Assembly (NCBI GenBank): GCA_001275005.1
Contig: JWZX01002936.1
Coordinates: forward strand, 1-29,009
Source of the DNA: Chrysochromulina tobinii
Taxonomy: Eukaryota; Haptophyta; Prymnesiales; Chrysochromulinaceae
DNA length: 29,009 bases
Reading direction: 5' to 3'
Shown here: positions 9,427 to 18,307 of the stretch, one piece after another
Layout of the letters: every line of letters begins with the position of its first letter
Position numbering within the stretch: the first letter of the stretch is position 1
The notes under the pieces: generated by a model
What the model saw: only the letters and a program-made list of their open reading frames with translations
Database searches by the model: none
What the model was told of the DNA's origin: nothing
Position numbers and translations under genes: made by a program

Positions 9427-11105
9427 CTAGATTGTTCGCCTCATATGCCGTATGGATCCGCTGCGTGCAAATGAAGGCTTCTGCTGATGACTGTCGGAAC
9501 CACAGTCGGGCTCTTCATCCTCGCTTTCTTGATCGTACTCTTCCTCATCATTTTCGCTATCCACAACCACCTCGGCAGGCCTCTTGATGGACGCCTCCTT
9601 CTTCTGGCCCGCCCTTTTCTGGCCCGCAGCCTTCTCTCGGAGCGCGAGCTTCCGTGCCGTGGCTTGAGCGGCCTGCTTCCGCGCCGTTGCGAGGGCCGTC
9701 TCGGCCGCCGTCACCGCTTCCTTGCGAATGCGGCTCGATGACGGTGGATGGTTGTGAGCATCGTCGCCAGCATCATCATCCGAATCGTCATCATCGTCTT
9801 CTTGATTGTCCTCGTCCTCCTCGTCACCATCGCCTTCTTGATGGCTTCGGCTCTTCCCCTTGCTCTGAGTCTGCGGCGTTGTGTCAGCATCATCGCCAGC
9901 ATCATCGTCTGAATCGTCATCATCGTCCTCTTGATTGTCCTCGTCCTCCTCGTCACCATCGCCTTCTTGATGGCTTCGGCTCTTCCCCTTGCTCTGAATC
10001 TGCGGCGCTGCCGTCGCCGCCTTCTTCTGAGCTGCCGCCCTTGAGGCCTCTGCCTTCTTGTCGGCCATCGCCTCGATCTTGGCCAACTTCTTCTCGGCCG
10101 CCGCCTTCTTCTGGCCCGCCTCCTTCTCAGCCGCTTCTTTCTCCGCTGCCTTCTTCTCGGCTGCCGCCTTCTTCTCGGCCATCTGTTTCTCCGCCTTGTT
10201 CTTGGCCTCCGCGGCCTCCTTCTCCGTTATCTTCGTCGCCTCAGCGACTTCCTTCTCCGCCTTCTTCACAGCCCCCTCTGCTGACGTCTGCACTGGCGTA
10301 CCAGCTGCCTTCGGTTTCTCAGGCGGCCAGGCTTTAAATCCCGATGTCTTCCACGCCATGATTTGCCTGGGTACGTTCAGAACCTCGAGATCGGGAAGAA
10401 GCATCGAAAGGTCGGGCATCGACCTTAGCCCATAGCATCCATCTAGGTTGAGAGTCTTCAGGTTGGGGCAGCAAATCCCCAGCTCGGGAGGTAAACTCAA
10501 AAGGCCGGAGCAGATCTCGAGATCGAGCACATGTAACGAGGCACACCACGCAAAGAGGCCGTCGGGAAGTGCGGATAGCTGCTTCAAGCCATTCAAGCGG
10601 AGTGATTCCAGCGCCTTGCAGCCCGCCACATTCATGAGCGCCTCAGCTCTCAAAGCCGTGCAGCCACTCAAATCGAGGGCGCGCAGGCTGACGAGTTCTT
10701 CAAACTGTGAGGGAAGTGTCTTGAGCTGTCTGCACGAAGAGAGGTTGAGGGTATGCAGCGACCGGCACCGGCATAGGCGCTCCGGGAGCTCCGAGCCACC
10801 GTACCCTGTGAAGTTCAGCTCAAGCGTGTTAGGCTCGAAGTCGCTCGTCCTAATGTCCCACGCCTTCCGCCCTAGCCACTCCCAAGTTTCCATGTGGGGG
10901 GGCAGCTTCACACTCGACAGGTCAGTCAGACCAGAAAGGTCGGGCAACGCATAGAGCTTGGAGCAGTCCGCGAGGTTCAGGTCTTGCAAAGCTTTGAATC
11001 CCGAAGTCGCTCCAGGAAGGGCTTCTCCTCGTTCGCCTTTGCAACCTCTTCCATCATCTGCTGGAGCTTGTACTTCAGCGCCTCTACTTCCTCGGCACTC
11101 GTCTC
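9427..11105 (-). CDS. Leucine-rich-repeat frame with Lys/Ala coiled coil and acidic tail (probable 3' part of the upstream gene)
   Basis: The frame is stop-free from about 11105 down to a TAG at 9427-9429. Recognisable protein starts near 11020 (EALPGATSGFKALQDLNLADCSKL). Five or six plant-type LRRs follow (LxxLxLxxCxxLxxLP) down to about 10390. Next comes an Ala/Lys/Glu coiled-coil stretch (about 10270-10020), an acidic DED/DDDD segment built from a 129-bp duplication, and a basic tail. No ATG lies at the natural start of the LRR. The first LRR is in the -1 frame relative to the coiled-coil ORF ending at 10977, and the two frames overlap. I infer one gene interrupted by a frameshift (sequence error, programmed slip or mutation), or a missed splice. 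It is probably a protein-interaction scaffold; LRRs alone do not give a function. Confidence 0.7.
9757..10014 (-). repeat. 129-bp in-frame tandem duplication (acidic segment)
   Basis: Copies at 9757-9885 and 9886-10014 are near-identical. Each encodes 43 residues starting at QSKGKSRSHQ and running through an acidic DE/D stretch to AGDDA. The copies lie in the LRR gene between the coiled coil and the basic tail. Confidence 0.95.
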
Positions 11106-12341
11106 AGCAGCGCTTCTCGTCTCGCCGGCCGTTCGCTGAACCAGTTGCAGTTGCCTTTCAAGCGCCGCCAGCTGCCTTTCAAGCGCCGCAGCCTTGGTCT
11201 CGCTCTTCCATGCCTTCTCTACTGCCTTGGACTGTTCCACCTTGGCTGCAGCCCACCCCGTGTTCGCCGTCTCAAGCTCGAGCTCGACTCTCCTCATCTT
11301 ACTCTTAGCCTCTCCCACCGCTTTGAGCGCCACCACCGTCTTCTTCTCCTCAGCAGCAACAGCCATCGACAGAGAGCTGACCTTGTCCCGCAACTTTTGT
11401 GCCTCTTCAGTCGCAACACGCTCGGCCTCGCGCGCCTTGGCCGCTCTGGCCTCGGCCGCTGTCTTGGCTTGCAATGCAGCCTCAGTGGCTGCTCTTGACT
11501 CGATGGCGATGCCATCCTTCCGGTTCTCAAATTGGAGCCGCGCCTTGGTCTCCGCTTCGGCGACGAACCGAGCGAGCAACGCGCGGATCTCGGTGGGCAT
11601 TGAGCCAAGATAGCCCGTGTCGCCGATCTCGACGAGTTTGCCGTCAACATTGCAGAGCATCACAAAGAGAGCCTTGACGAGTACTTCGATGCCAATGCGT
11701 TGCTCGAGATCATTGATGCGCTTCTGCGCCGCCTGTTCGACGGCAGCCACTCGATCGTGTGCGTCTCTCTCCACTGCGCGCACACGCTTCGCGAGTTCCT
11801 GCGCGATGAGTGTCGACAGCGAGACTTCCGAGGTGACGACCTTCGGTGCACCAGACCAGATCGACAAGACGTCACCACCGTTAAGCAGCGGAGACGGGGA
11901 CGCGAACAATTCGTAGCGCACATGCACCATTTCGCGCTCCCAAGCAGCCGTCGTGCTCAGTGGGTGCCACGCTTCCTCATCGTGCCTCACCTCTACGCAT
12001 CCCATTCTCACAGGCGCTGTCTTCCATTCGGGCTTCGCCTTAACTGCTCGTGGCGAGCTGCGGCCCGAATAGGTTAACTTCGGAGCAGGTCTGGCGCTGT
12101 GCGGTCTCTGAGGCGCCGAATGAGTGCCTTGTGGCCTCTGCGGTGTTGGGCGAACGGAGAGCGTGGAACTGTGTGGCGACAGCTCTGGCTGCGTGCCCAG
12201 CTGGCGTTCGATGCGCTCCAGCTGCTCTAGCATTTGTTGGTCGCTCCATCGCTGCATATCAACAGGCCAGCGATGGAGCGCTGCACTTTCGCCGAAGTGC
12301 CGGTCCTTGGCCGCGTCGACGGCGACGCGGTCGATCGTCAT
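10977..12341 (-). CDS. Coiled-coil protein, probable 5' part of the LRR gene
   Basis: The ORF runs from an ATG at 12341 to a TGA at 10977-10979, 454 aa. Residues 1-110 are Pro/Ser/His-rich and disordered-looking. A compact region follows (VRMGCVEVRHDEEAWHPL through DVLSIWSGAPK) that I do not recognise. From about aa 195 to the end it is Ala/Glu/Lys/Arg heptad coiled coil. The coil continues until 15 codons before the stop. There, the overlapping -1 frame begins an LRR array. I looked for a short GT-AG intron near the junction that would restore frame and found none with the right phase. The gene is divergent from the BTB gene at 12614, with 272 bp between start codons. The coding call is strong; the C-terminus as drawn is doubtful. 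Confidence 0.75.
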   Translation of the reverse strand: MTIDRVAVDAAKDRHFGESAALHRWPVDMQRWSDQQMLEQLERIERQLGTQPELSPHSSTLSVRPTPQRPQGTHSAPQRPHSARPAPKLTYSGRSSPRAVKAKPEWKTAPVRMGCVEVRHDEEAWHPLSTTAAWEREMVHVRYELFASPSPLLNGGDVLSIWSGAPKVVTSEVSLSTLIAQELAKRVRAVERDAHDRVAAVEQAAQKRINDLEQRIGIEVLVKALFVMLCNVDGKLVEIGDTGYLGSMPTEIRALLARFVAEAETKARLQFENRKDGIAIESRAATEAALQAKTAAEARAAKAREAERVATEEAQKLRDKVSSLSMAVAAEEKKTVVALKAVGEAKSKMRRVELELETANTGWAAAKVEQSKAVEKAWKSETKAAALERQLAALERQLQLVQRTAGETRSAAETSAEEVEALKYKLQQMMEEVAKANEEKPFLERLRDSKLCKT

Positions 12342-12613
12342 GTATGACGTACAGTTGGCTGTACAGAACGCACTTCGCGAGAGTCTGTTTCAGGCCGAGC
12401 GGAGAGGCGCCACTGCTGCTGCTGTTCAACGCGTGCTTACGCCAGCCCGCCGCCACGTAAATCAATTGTCGCATCGAGGATGTTCGAGGTAAACACGCGA
12501 AAGTAGGTGAAGTGCAACGACTTAAAGGTCCGCGTCGGCTTTTCGATCGAAAAAAACGGGTTTTCACGCTAGCGCCGCCAGTACTGTGTCGCCAGTAAGT
12601 AGACACACCGACA
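12342..12613. promoter_or_regulatory. Shared divergent promoter region
   Basis: These 272 bp separate the ATG codons of the coiled-coil/LRR gene (-) and the BTB-like gene (+), so both promoters and 5'UTRs must fit here. An A-rich stretch (GAAAAAAACGGG) lies at about 12548. I see no TATA box or other defined element. Confidence 0.5.
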
Positions 12614-13870
12614 ATGGAGGCCTTGCGCGTGGCCGCGACAAAAATGGCTCCGACGCCCGCGCTCTCGTGGCGCGAGGACGATCCCGTCGCCGACTGGACT
12701 ATCAAACTTGGTACCCTGAAGGAGTATCGCATGCACTCGGCTGTGGTTGGCTCTGGAGAACGCCGCAGCGACAAGATTCGTGGCTCCATCGTGGAGAAGA
12801 ACGGCACTGCGCGCACCACAGACATCGCGACCCTGCTGCCCGACGCCGCTCGTGCGGCAATAATCTCGGATCCGCACGTGCAGGCCACGTTCGAGCTTAT
12901 GCTCGATTGGCAGTACGGCCTCGTCGATGCGCTCGCTTTGCCCACATTTGACGGGAAGGTGATGCTCACAGGCGTTGCGGCGCAGCCGACGAGCGCGGTG
13001 GCGAGCGTGGCGATCGATCGTGATGGCACCCCGGCGGGCGCCGGCGCAGCAGCCGAGCCGGGCGGCGAGAGTGGCGAGTCGGTGCTGGGCTTCTTTCAAA
13101 CTGCCCTCTTCGGTGCGGCACCCAACGCGACGCCGAGCAAGTCTGGCAGCACCGGCAATCTGCCCGCCGCGGCCGCCATGCCGTCGGTGGCCGCGCCCGC
13201 GGCACCCGCGGCCGCCTCGCGTGCTGCGAAGGTGATTGCACCGCAGGTGCCTCTGCTTTGGTCCCTGGCAGATTGCTTGCAGGTGCGTGGCCTCAAGACA
13301 GCGCTATTGTCGCTATTCGAAGATAGCCCTCTCGCGCCCAACTACGTGATGAACACCCCCGCTTACGAGCGCCTCAAGATGCTCGTGCGCGCGCTCGAGC
13401 TGCACTGCACGGAGGTCGTCGCAGCCCTCCGAGAGCAGTTGCTGCTCACGTCGCTGACAGAGGGACTCGCTGCACTCGCTGTCGCCGCGAGTGCGTGTGA
13501 CCTCCATCGCTACGAACAGCTCTCGCGCTGCGGGCTGTTGCCGCCGGACGACCAGGCCCTCCTCGCCGTGCTCGACCAGTCGACGCTGCGCGTCGGCTCG
13601 GAGGGCTTGGTCTACGATCTGATTGCGCATCACATCACGGCGACCAAGGCGAATGACGCGGCCCAGCAGGCGTTATGGTCCACGTGCCGGTTCAGCTTCC
13701 TGGACGCCGAGCGGTGCGTCAAGCTCGCTGAGAACCCTAATGTACCACCTCGGTGGATCGCGCTCGCGCTCGCGACGCGGGGCGCGACCGCGCCAGTGCA
13801 GGCCGCCGCCGCCGCCGTGGGCACCCCTGCGCAGGCCGTGCGCCTGCAGCCGCGTGAGTTTTATGTGTGA
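12614..13870 (+). CDS. BTB/POZ-BACK-like protein
   Basis: The ORF runs from an ATG at 12614 to a TGA at 13868-13870, 418 aa. Residues about 28-115 resemble the first half of a BTB fold: a short strand, then YRMHSAVVGSGERRSDKI where BTB proteins have the conserved 'H+AVLAARS' helix, then a helix ending WQYG. After an Ala/Pro/Gly-rich insert of about 90 residues comes VPLLWSLADCLQVRGL, which matches the BTB 'LL.LAD.lqv..L' helix. A BACK-like helical region follows (LVYDLIAHHITATKAND, SFLDAERCVKLAENPNV). Such proteins are often CUL3 ubiquitin-ligase adaptors or dimerising scaffolds. No kelch or other substrate-binding domain is present. The insert (12959 to 13231 or 13246) begins with GT, ends with AG and is a multiple of three, so it could be an in-frame intron. 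Confidence 0.8.
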   Translation: MEALRVAATKMAPTPALSWREDDPVADWTIKLGTLKEYRMHSAVVGSGERRSDKIRGSIVEKNGTARTTDIATLLPDAARAAIISDPHVQATFELMLDWQYGLVDALALPTFDGKVMLTGVAAQPTSAVASVAIDRDGTPAGAGAAAEPGGESGESVLGFFQTALFGAAPNATPSKSGSTGNLPAAAAMPSVAAPAAPAAASRAAKVIAPQVPLLWSLADCLQVRGLKTALLSLFEDSPLAPNYVMNTPAYERLKMLVRALELHCTEVVAALREQLLLTSLTEGLAALAVAASACDLHRYEQLSRCGLLPPDDQALLAVLDQSTLRVGSEGLVYDLIAHHITATKANDAAQQALWSTCRFSFLDAERCVKLAENPNVPPRWIALALATRGATAPVQAAAAAVGTPAQAVRLQPREFYV

Positions 13871-14463
13871 GCCTGTGAGGGTAGGCGACTAGTAGGAGAC
13901 TGTGCGATGGGGAAGCAGCCGTCGCATGCGAAGGCCATGCATATGTCAAACGAGCCGCGCAGTGATGATTGGGTGTCAGGGCGCGAGGTGCGAGGAGCAT
14001 GACACGACAGGGAGCAAGGCTGCAGTGCACCGGAGGTGGGAGGTCGCCGTCGCCCGTCCGTGTAGACGGGTCGCAAGATGTCCCCGGGCTCTAGCCTCCA
14101 CCACCGCGCGACAGCCCGCGTTGTGTGACAGGCGGGGCGCCCATGTGCCGTTGTGTACGCGTCTGGCGCGCGAGTGCGGCGTACCGGCGTTGAGAGAGGA
14201 GACCGCTATACCTATACGCTCGTCGTAGGCGCCGCATCCCACACAGGACACACCGCGAACCCGAACGAGCTAATTGAACTCACCCGACCAATCAAATCGC
14301 GGCACGGTTATCAGCGACGTGGTGCTCTCTGAAGGGAAGGTGCTGCGTCTCCCGCCGACGGCAGGGCGAGGAGCAAGAGTGGCCGCACAGTCGAAAGCCC
14401 ATCTGAATTCTCTCCACACGAGGCTCAGTCTCAATCAGACCACGAGCCTGCTCTTCCAGTTCG
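13871..14463. other. Convergent 3' intergenic region
   Basis: This is the gap between the stops of the BTB-like gene (+) and the CobW-type gene (-). Several short frames cross it on both strands, but none shows a recognisable motif. I see no RNA gene. Confidence 0.5.
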
Positions 14464-16033
14464 CTATTCTGATTTAGGGTGAGAGCTTTGCGGCGACATC
14501 TCGGCCTCCTCGGCCACGTCGCCGCACCGCAAAGCAGGGAGCCCCGGGTCGAGCTCGCGATCTCCGGGTCGAGCTCGCGAGCTCGGGTCGAGCTCGGAGC
14601 CACCGTCGGCGCCCTCCTCGCACGCGCGAAATCCCTCCGCGAGCGCGCGACGGTCCAGGCGGTGCGCGATGACGACGAGGGCGCTGCTGCGCGCCTCCCG
14701 CGCCCCCCAAGGGCGCTCGAAGTGCCCCTGTACCTGGGCATGGATCCCATGTAGCACGAAACGCTCGTCGCGACCCGAGATGGCAAGCACACCCTTCATT
14801 CGGTATAAGTCGACATGGTGCGCCATTGTGAGGGCCTGCAGCCATGCCTGGAGCTTCGGGAGCACCAGCGGACGGGTGGCCTCGAGGCTTATGCATGCCA
14901 CAGTCGCAGCGTGCAAAGGGTCTGTGACGCGTGTCGCTCTGCTGCTGCCGCTCTTGCCAATGCCGCCCGCGCCACCGCCGCCACTGCCGTTGCCGCCGTT
15001 GTCGTGGCCAGCTCGCTCGTGGCTCTGAGGCGGCGCAACGCTTTTGGCAAGCCACCCCGCCGAACCAAACGCATGGAGGCCGAAGATTTCCGAGAGGGGC
15101 ACACGCGCCTGCGTGGCTCGCAGCATCGGAGCCGTCGTGTTCACCTCGCCGATCACCGAGCGCACCGCGGCTTCCTCTACGGCATCCACCAGGTCTGCTT
15201 CGTCCCGATGAGGGCCGAGTCAGCGGCAAGAAAGAGGCTATCAAGAGGCCATCTCCAGGACATCTCCTGATCATCTCCAGGCCATCACCTGTCTTATTGA
15301 GGATGACTCGATCAGCAAGCGCCAGCTGCTTCTCGACCTCGGCGCGCCGGCGTGCAAATCCAAAGGGACCCGAGGGTCGCAGGTGGCGCAGCACATGCTT
15401 GCAGTCGATGACACAGATGAGCGCGTCCAGATAGAAGCGCGAGCCCGCCATCTCCCGACGGTAGAGGATCTGGAGCATCGGTGATGGGTCGGCCATGCCC
15501 GTCGTCTCGATGACCACGCAGTCAAACGGCAGGCTGCCGCCCTCAAGACGACCCATCTCGAGCAGCTTGTCGAGCACGCGTTCGAGCTCCGAGCCTGGCG
15601 TCTCGCCCGAGCAGCAAATGCATCCATTCTTAAGCACAAGCACGCCCTCGGGCATGTGCGCTTGCCGCTCGCCGTCGATGAGGGCATGGTCGATCGAGAT
15701 GGCGCCGAGCTCATTCTCGATGACCGCGATGCGCAGCCCGTGTTCGTTGGACGTCAGCATGCGGTTGACCAGCGTCGTTTTCCCACTGCCGAGGAAGCCC
15801 GTCACGATCGTAATTGGCACGTTACCTGCCGCAGCGGGTGGCTTGGCGCTGCCATCAGCCTGAGCCGCCGTGCGATTGCTGCCAGCCGGTACGGTCTCGC
15901 ACAGCTCGAGCGACTTGCGTTCGATTCGCTCAAGGCGGCGGCGCTGCAAGAAGTGCACGAGTATCTGCGTGAGAACAAAGGAGCCGATGACCACGGCGGC
16001 GACCACCCAGGGATTCAACGCACCCTGGCCCAT
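14464..16033 (-). CDS. Membrane-anchored CobW/ZNG-family GTPase (one intron)
   Basis: Exons are 16033-15289 and 15194-14464, 491 aa; the start is the first in-frame ATG. An N-terminal hydrophobic helix (about aa 8-28, WVVAAVVIGSFVLTQILVHF) precedes the G domain. Motifs seen: Walker A GFLGSGKTT (about 79-87); the switch segment ENELGAISID; the metal-binding CxCC (NGCICC, about 135-140); ETTGMADP (about 175-182); and NKTD (246-249), whose Asp codon is split by the intron. The CobW C-terminal domain follows, with YRMKGVLAISGRDERFVLHG and GFRACE. CobW/COG0523 proteins are GTP-dependent metal chaperones, mostly for zinc or cobalt. The membrane anchor is unusual for the family. The last about 55 residues are low complexity, built partly on a repeated GGGTCGAGCTCG (14546, 14566, 14584). 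Confidence 0.92.
15195..15288 (-). other. GT-AG intron with five 11-bp tandem units (CobW-type gene)
   Basis: The intron is 94 bp, phase 1. The donor follows ...AATAAGACAG and the acceptor precedes ACCTGGTGGATG. Splicing joins NKT to DLVDAVEE and restores the G4 motif NKxD. On the plus strand, 15232-15286 divides into five 11-mers that all end in ATC: AAGAGGCTATC, AAGAGGCCATC, TCCAGGACATC, TCCTGATCATC, TCCAGGCCATC. Confidence 0.92.
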
Positions 16034-16456
16034 CGCCCTTGCAGGCCGTCGCAGGAATTCCTGACTTGCACGATCTCCCACACGCCAGATCGGCGCCTCA
16101 AAGGAAATGCGAGCCGTTCGGTGCGCGACGCCGATGCAACTAAGTCACATCATGAGAGACTGCAGACTCTTCACTCGTATATCGTATATCTGACTGAGAG
16201 ATAGACTTAGAGAGAGGCACATCGTACTATGAACTATCCAATGATACTATCGGTCTATCGCAAACGTCTTAACTCAAAACAAGTTCAAGATCAAATTCAA
16301 GTTGAAGTTGAAGTGCGAGAGCACATTCGATAGGCTTCCGTTAGGTTGTCTGTTGTTTATGAAGAACTTGAACTTGAACTCAAAACCACAGCAAGAAACA
16401 CTGTGTTACGTCTGATCAGAACTGAACTATAAAAGGCTGCCTAGTATGACTCTGGG
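16034..16456. other. Intergenic region between CobW-type and lipase genes
   Basis: This tract lies upstream of the CobW-type gene and downstream of the lipase stop. It is distinctly AT-richer than its surroundings. It carries an inverted repeat, CAAGTTCAAG at 16280-16289 against CTTGAACTTG at 16367-16376, within a larger (CAAGTT)/(AACTTG)-rich area that could form a hairpin with a loop of about 77 nt. A perfect TATAAAAG lies at 16428-16435 on the plus strand, but no plus-strand gene follows. It would fire antisense to the lipase, or may be chance. Confidence 0.5.
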
Positions 16457-17395
16457 CTAGCACTCCGCGATCGCGATGCCCATATATTGCAGGTGGTCGT
16501 CGATGCTCACCGCCTCGAATAACTGGTCTGCGCACGTGGGGTCCTCGCCGGAGCCGTCGCACACGGTGTAATTCTTCTGGTCCTCGGTGTACCAGACCTC
16601 GGTGGCGGTGTGGTGGAAGCCGAAGGCCTCGGGCGGCAGGTGGGGCACTATGTCGCGCCAGTGTGTCACGCGCCAACTCACTTGAGTTCCCGTCATGTAG
16701 AATTTCGCGAACTGGTCGTTGCCGACGCGTGGCTCGCCGTAAGTGTACACGCCGGCGATGGGGAAGCCAAGCGATTGCGAGGAGGCACCGAGCTCGACGG
16801 CGCAGAGAGCGGCGACGGCCGCGCCGAGCGAGTGGCCCGTGACGAAGATATTCGCGCTCGAGTTCGCTTCGTGCAGCCGCTGCACCTCTTTGACAACGTC
16901 GTCCTTGACCGAATTCCTGTGGCAACAGACGGTGCATATACACGCGCTGCTCAGTCCCGCGCAGCGCACGCGAGAACCTTCGCGCTGGGTTCAATGGCAG
17001 GGCTCGCACCAGGCCTTGTAGAAGCCCGTATGCACCCGGCACCCATCGCATTTTGGGTATGCATCGGTCTTCGTGATATCGATGTTGTCGATCCAATTCC
17101 GAATGTTATCGCTTCCGCGAAAAGAGACGACGATGTCGTTGCCAGGCGCCTGGCCCACGAAGCCTTGCATGCCGCCGCCGCTGACCACCTTGGAAACGAC
17201 GAAGTCCTTGTCCGCTGCCCTGCATGGCGCGCAATCCCAGTACGAGATGTTGGCCGCGCTGCAATACGCCGCGTTGGAGAAGTGCGCAAACAGGAGGGCG
17301 CGGCTGGGGCTGTACGATCCGCTTCCGTCGGAACGGTATGGCTTGGCCTCGTTGAGGACTAACAAGCTTATTAAGGAGCTGGAAAGCACGAGCAT
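16457..17395 (-). CDS. Secreted class 3 (fungal-type) lipase, one intron
   Basis: Exons are 17395-17010 and 16916-16457, 281 aa. The N-terminus MLVLSSSLISLLVLNEA looks like a short signal peptide. Class 3 lipase landmarks are in order: the N-terminal AHFSNAAYC helix; the oxyanion segment VVSFRGSDNIRNWIDNI; FYKAWNSVKDDVVKEV (formed by splicing); the nucleophile elbow GHSLG with Ser158; GEPRVGN; and the catalytic Asp217 in WRDIVPHLPP. The catalytic His is probably His270, in DDHLQYMG. These enzymes hydrolyse acylglycerols or related esters. Several paired cysteines (WDCAPC, PKCDGC, VCDGS...PTC) suit an oxidising, secreted or lumenal location. Substrate cannot be read from the sequence. An extra upstream exon is possible but not needed. 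Confidence 0.92.
16917..17009 (-). other. GT-AG intron in the lipase gene
   Basis: The intron is 93 bp, phase 2. The donor GTGCGAGC follows GCCTG and the acceptor TTGCCACAG precedes GAATTCGG. The join gives FYKAWNSVKDD, the expected lipase sequence. No tandem repeats or flanking duplication are visible, unlike the CobW, NSF-like and MRE11 introns. Confidence 0.92.
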
Positions 17396-18307
17396 TTCCT
17401 GCCGGCCCTATCTTACCGCGATTGGGGGCTTTCTTGTTAACAGTGAAACAGGACACAGTGAAGAGCTGCAACCGAATCTTAGACACGCTCTGGGGAGCGT
17501 TAAGCGGGTAAAGGTTAGAGCAACCGGTGATCTGCGAGCCCACCCGCTCGAAGTGGTGGGGCACAGGCCGGCGCTCCCCGCGTGTCGAAGACTACCTTCA
17601 TTCATTAAGTACCCGTAATTCACACCTACCTTAAAAGGCTTGACTTCACACCTTCTTTCTTCCTCCTTAGAGAGTGCCTGCATAGCCTGCAGTGTGGCCG
17701 GCCCTTCGTAGCTCAATTGTTGGGCGCTGCCGCCAAAGGAATATGGCCACCGTCTCTGTTGAGGATCTGCATCTGGCGAACGAGATCTTGCGCCACCACT
17801 CGAGCCCGCAAATCCTGCACCTGCTCGATGGCATCTCGTTCAAAAACACCGTGGGAGCCGGGACACACCGACGAGTTAACACTTACGACACTCCGATCCG
17901 GGGGAGTTTCCGGATTCCGGTACTGCTACTAGTGAACTAGAGTCATTCGTCCCCCTCGCAAGCTGTGCGGGCACGGCATCGGTAGTCACTCGACCGTCGT
18001 ACGGTCGCCCGGGATACAGGCAAAGTTAATAAATCGCCATCTCGGCAAGACTCACGACCACCTGTCCCGTGGAGACACAAAGTGGAGGGCGCAGACATAC
18101 GCCGCAAACGGATGTTGATGACCAAACACAGGCTCGCGGGTGCGGGAGTTCCCAGGTAAGTGACCGCCATGAGATGGGTCACTCAGCCTGCCCGCGATAA
18201 GGTATGGAAGTTGGCCTGCTGCGGCAGCGCCCCGGCCCTTCTCCATGCGCATGCCGCCCGAGCCGGATGCGAACGTCACACCCTCCGCACGTGGCACCGC
18301 CCATGCG
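17396..18307. other. Intergenic region between lipase and transporter genes
   Basis: About 910 bp separate the lipase start and the transporter stop, both on the minus strand. One short plus-strand candidate exon (17743-17940) lies inside; apart from that I see nothing definite. A tRNA-like 5' fragment (GTAGCTCAATTG at about 17709) lacks the anticodon and T arms. Confidence 0.45.
17743..17940 (+). CDS. Possible small gene or first exon, unknown
   Basis: An ATG at 17743 opens 65 codons to a TAG at 17938-17940. The first about 35 residues (MATVSVEDLHLANEILRHHS, then SPQILHLLDGISFKN) have protein-like composition and predicted helices. After that the composition degrades, and a GT follows AAAAACACC at about 17849. 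It could be the first exon of a short spliced gene. I could not find a following exon before the convergent transporter gene and recognise no family. Confidence 0.25.
   Translation: MATVSVEDLHLANEILRHHSSPQILHLLDGISFKNTVGAGTHRRVNTYDTPIRGSFRIPVLLLVN

Noticed and set aside
9654-10337. Plus-strand Pro/His/Arg-rich 227-codon ORF
   Set aside because: Antisense of the Lys/Ala coiled coil and acidic duplication of the LRR gene.
13902-14251. Small ORFs between the BTB-like and CobW-type genes
   Set aside because: Short, Arg/Cys-rich, present on both strands, no supporting motif.
17705-17780. tRNA-like start (GTAGCTCAATTG)
   Set aside because: It resembles a D arm only. No anticodon stem, T arm with GTTCGA, or closing acceptor stem follows at the right spacing.
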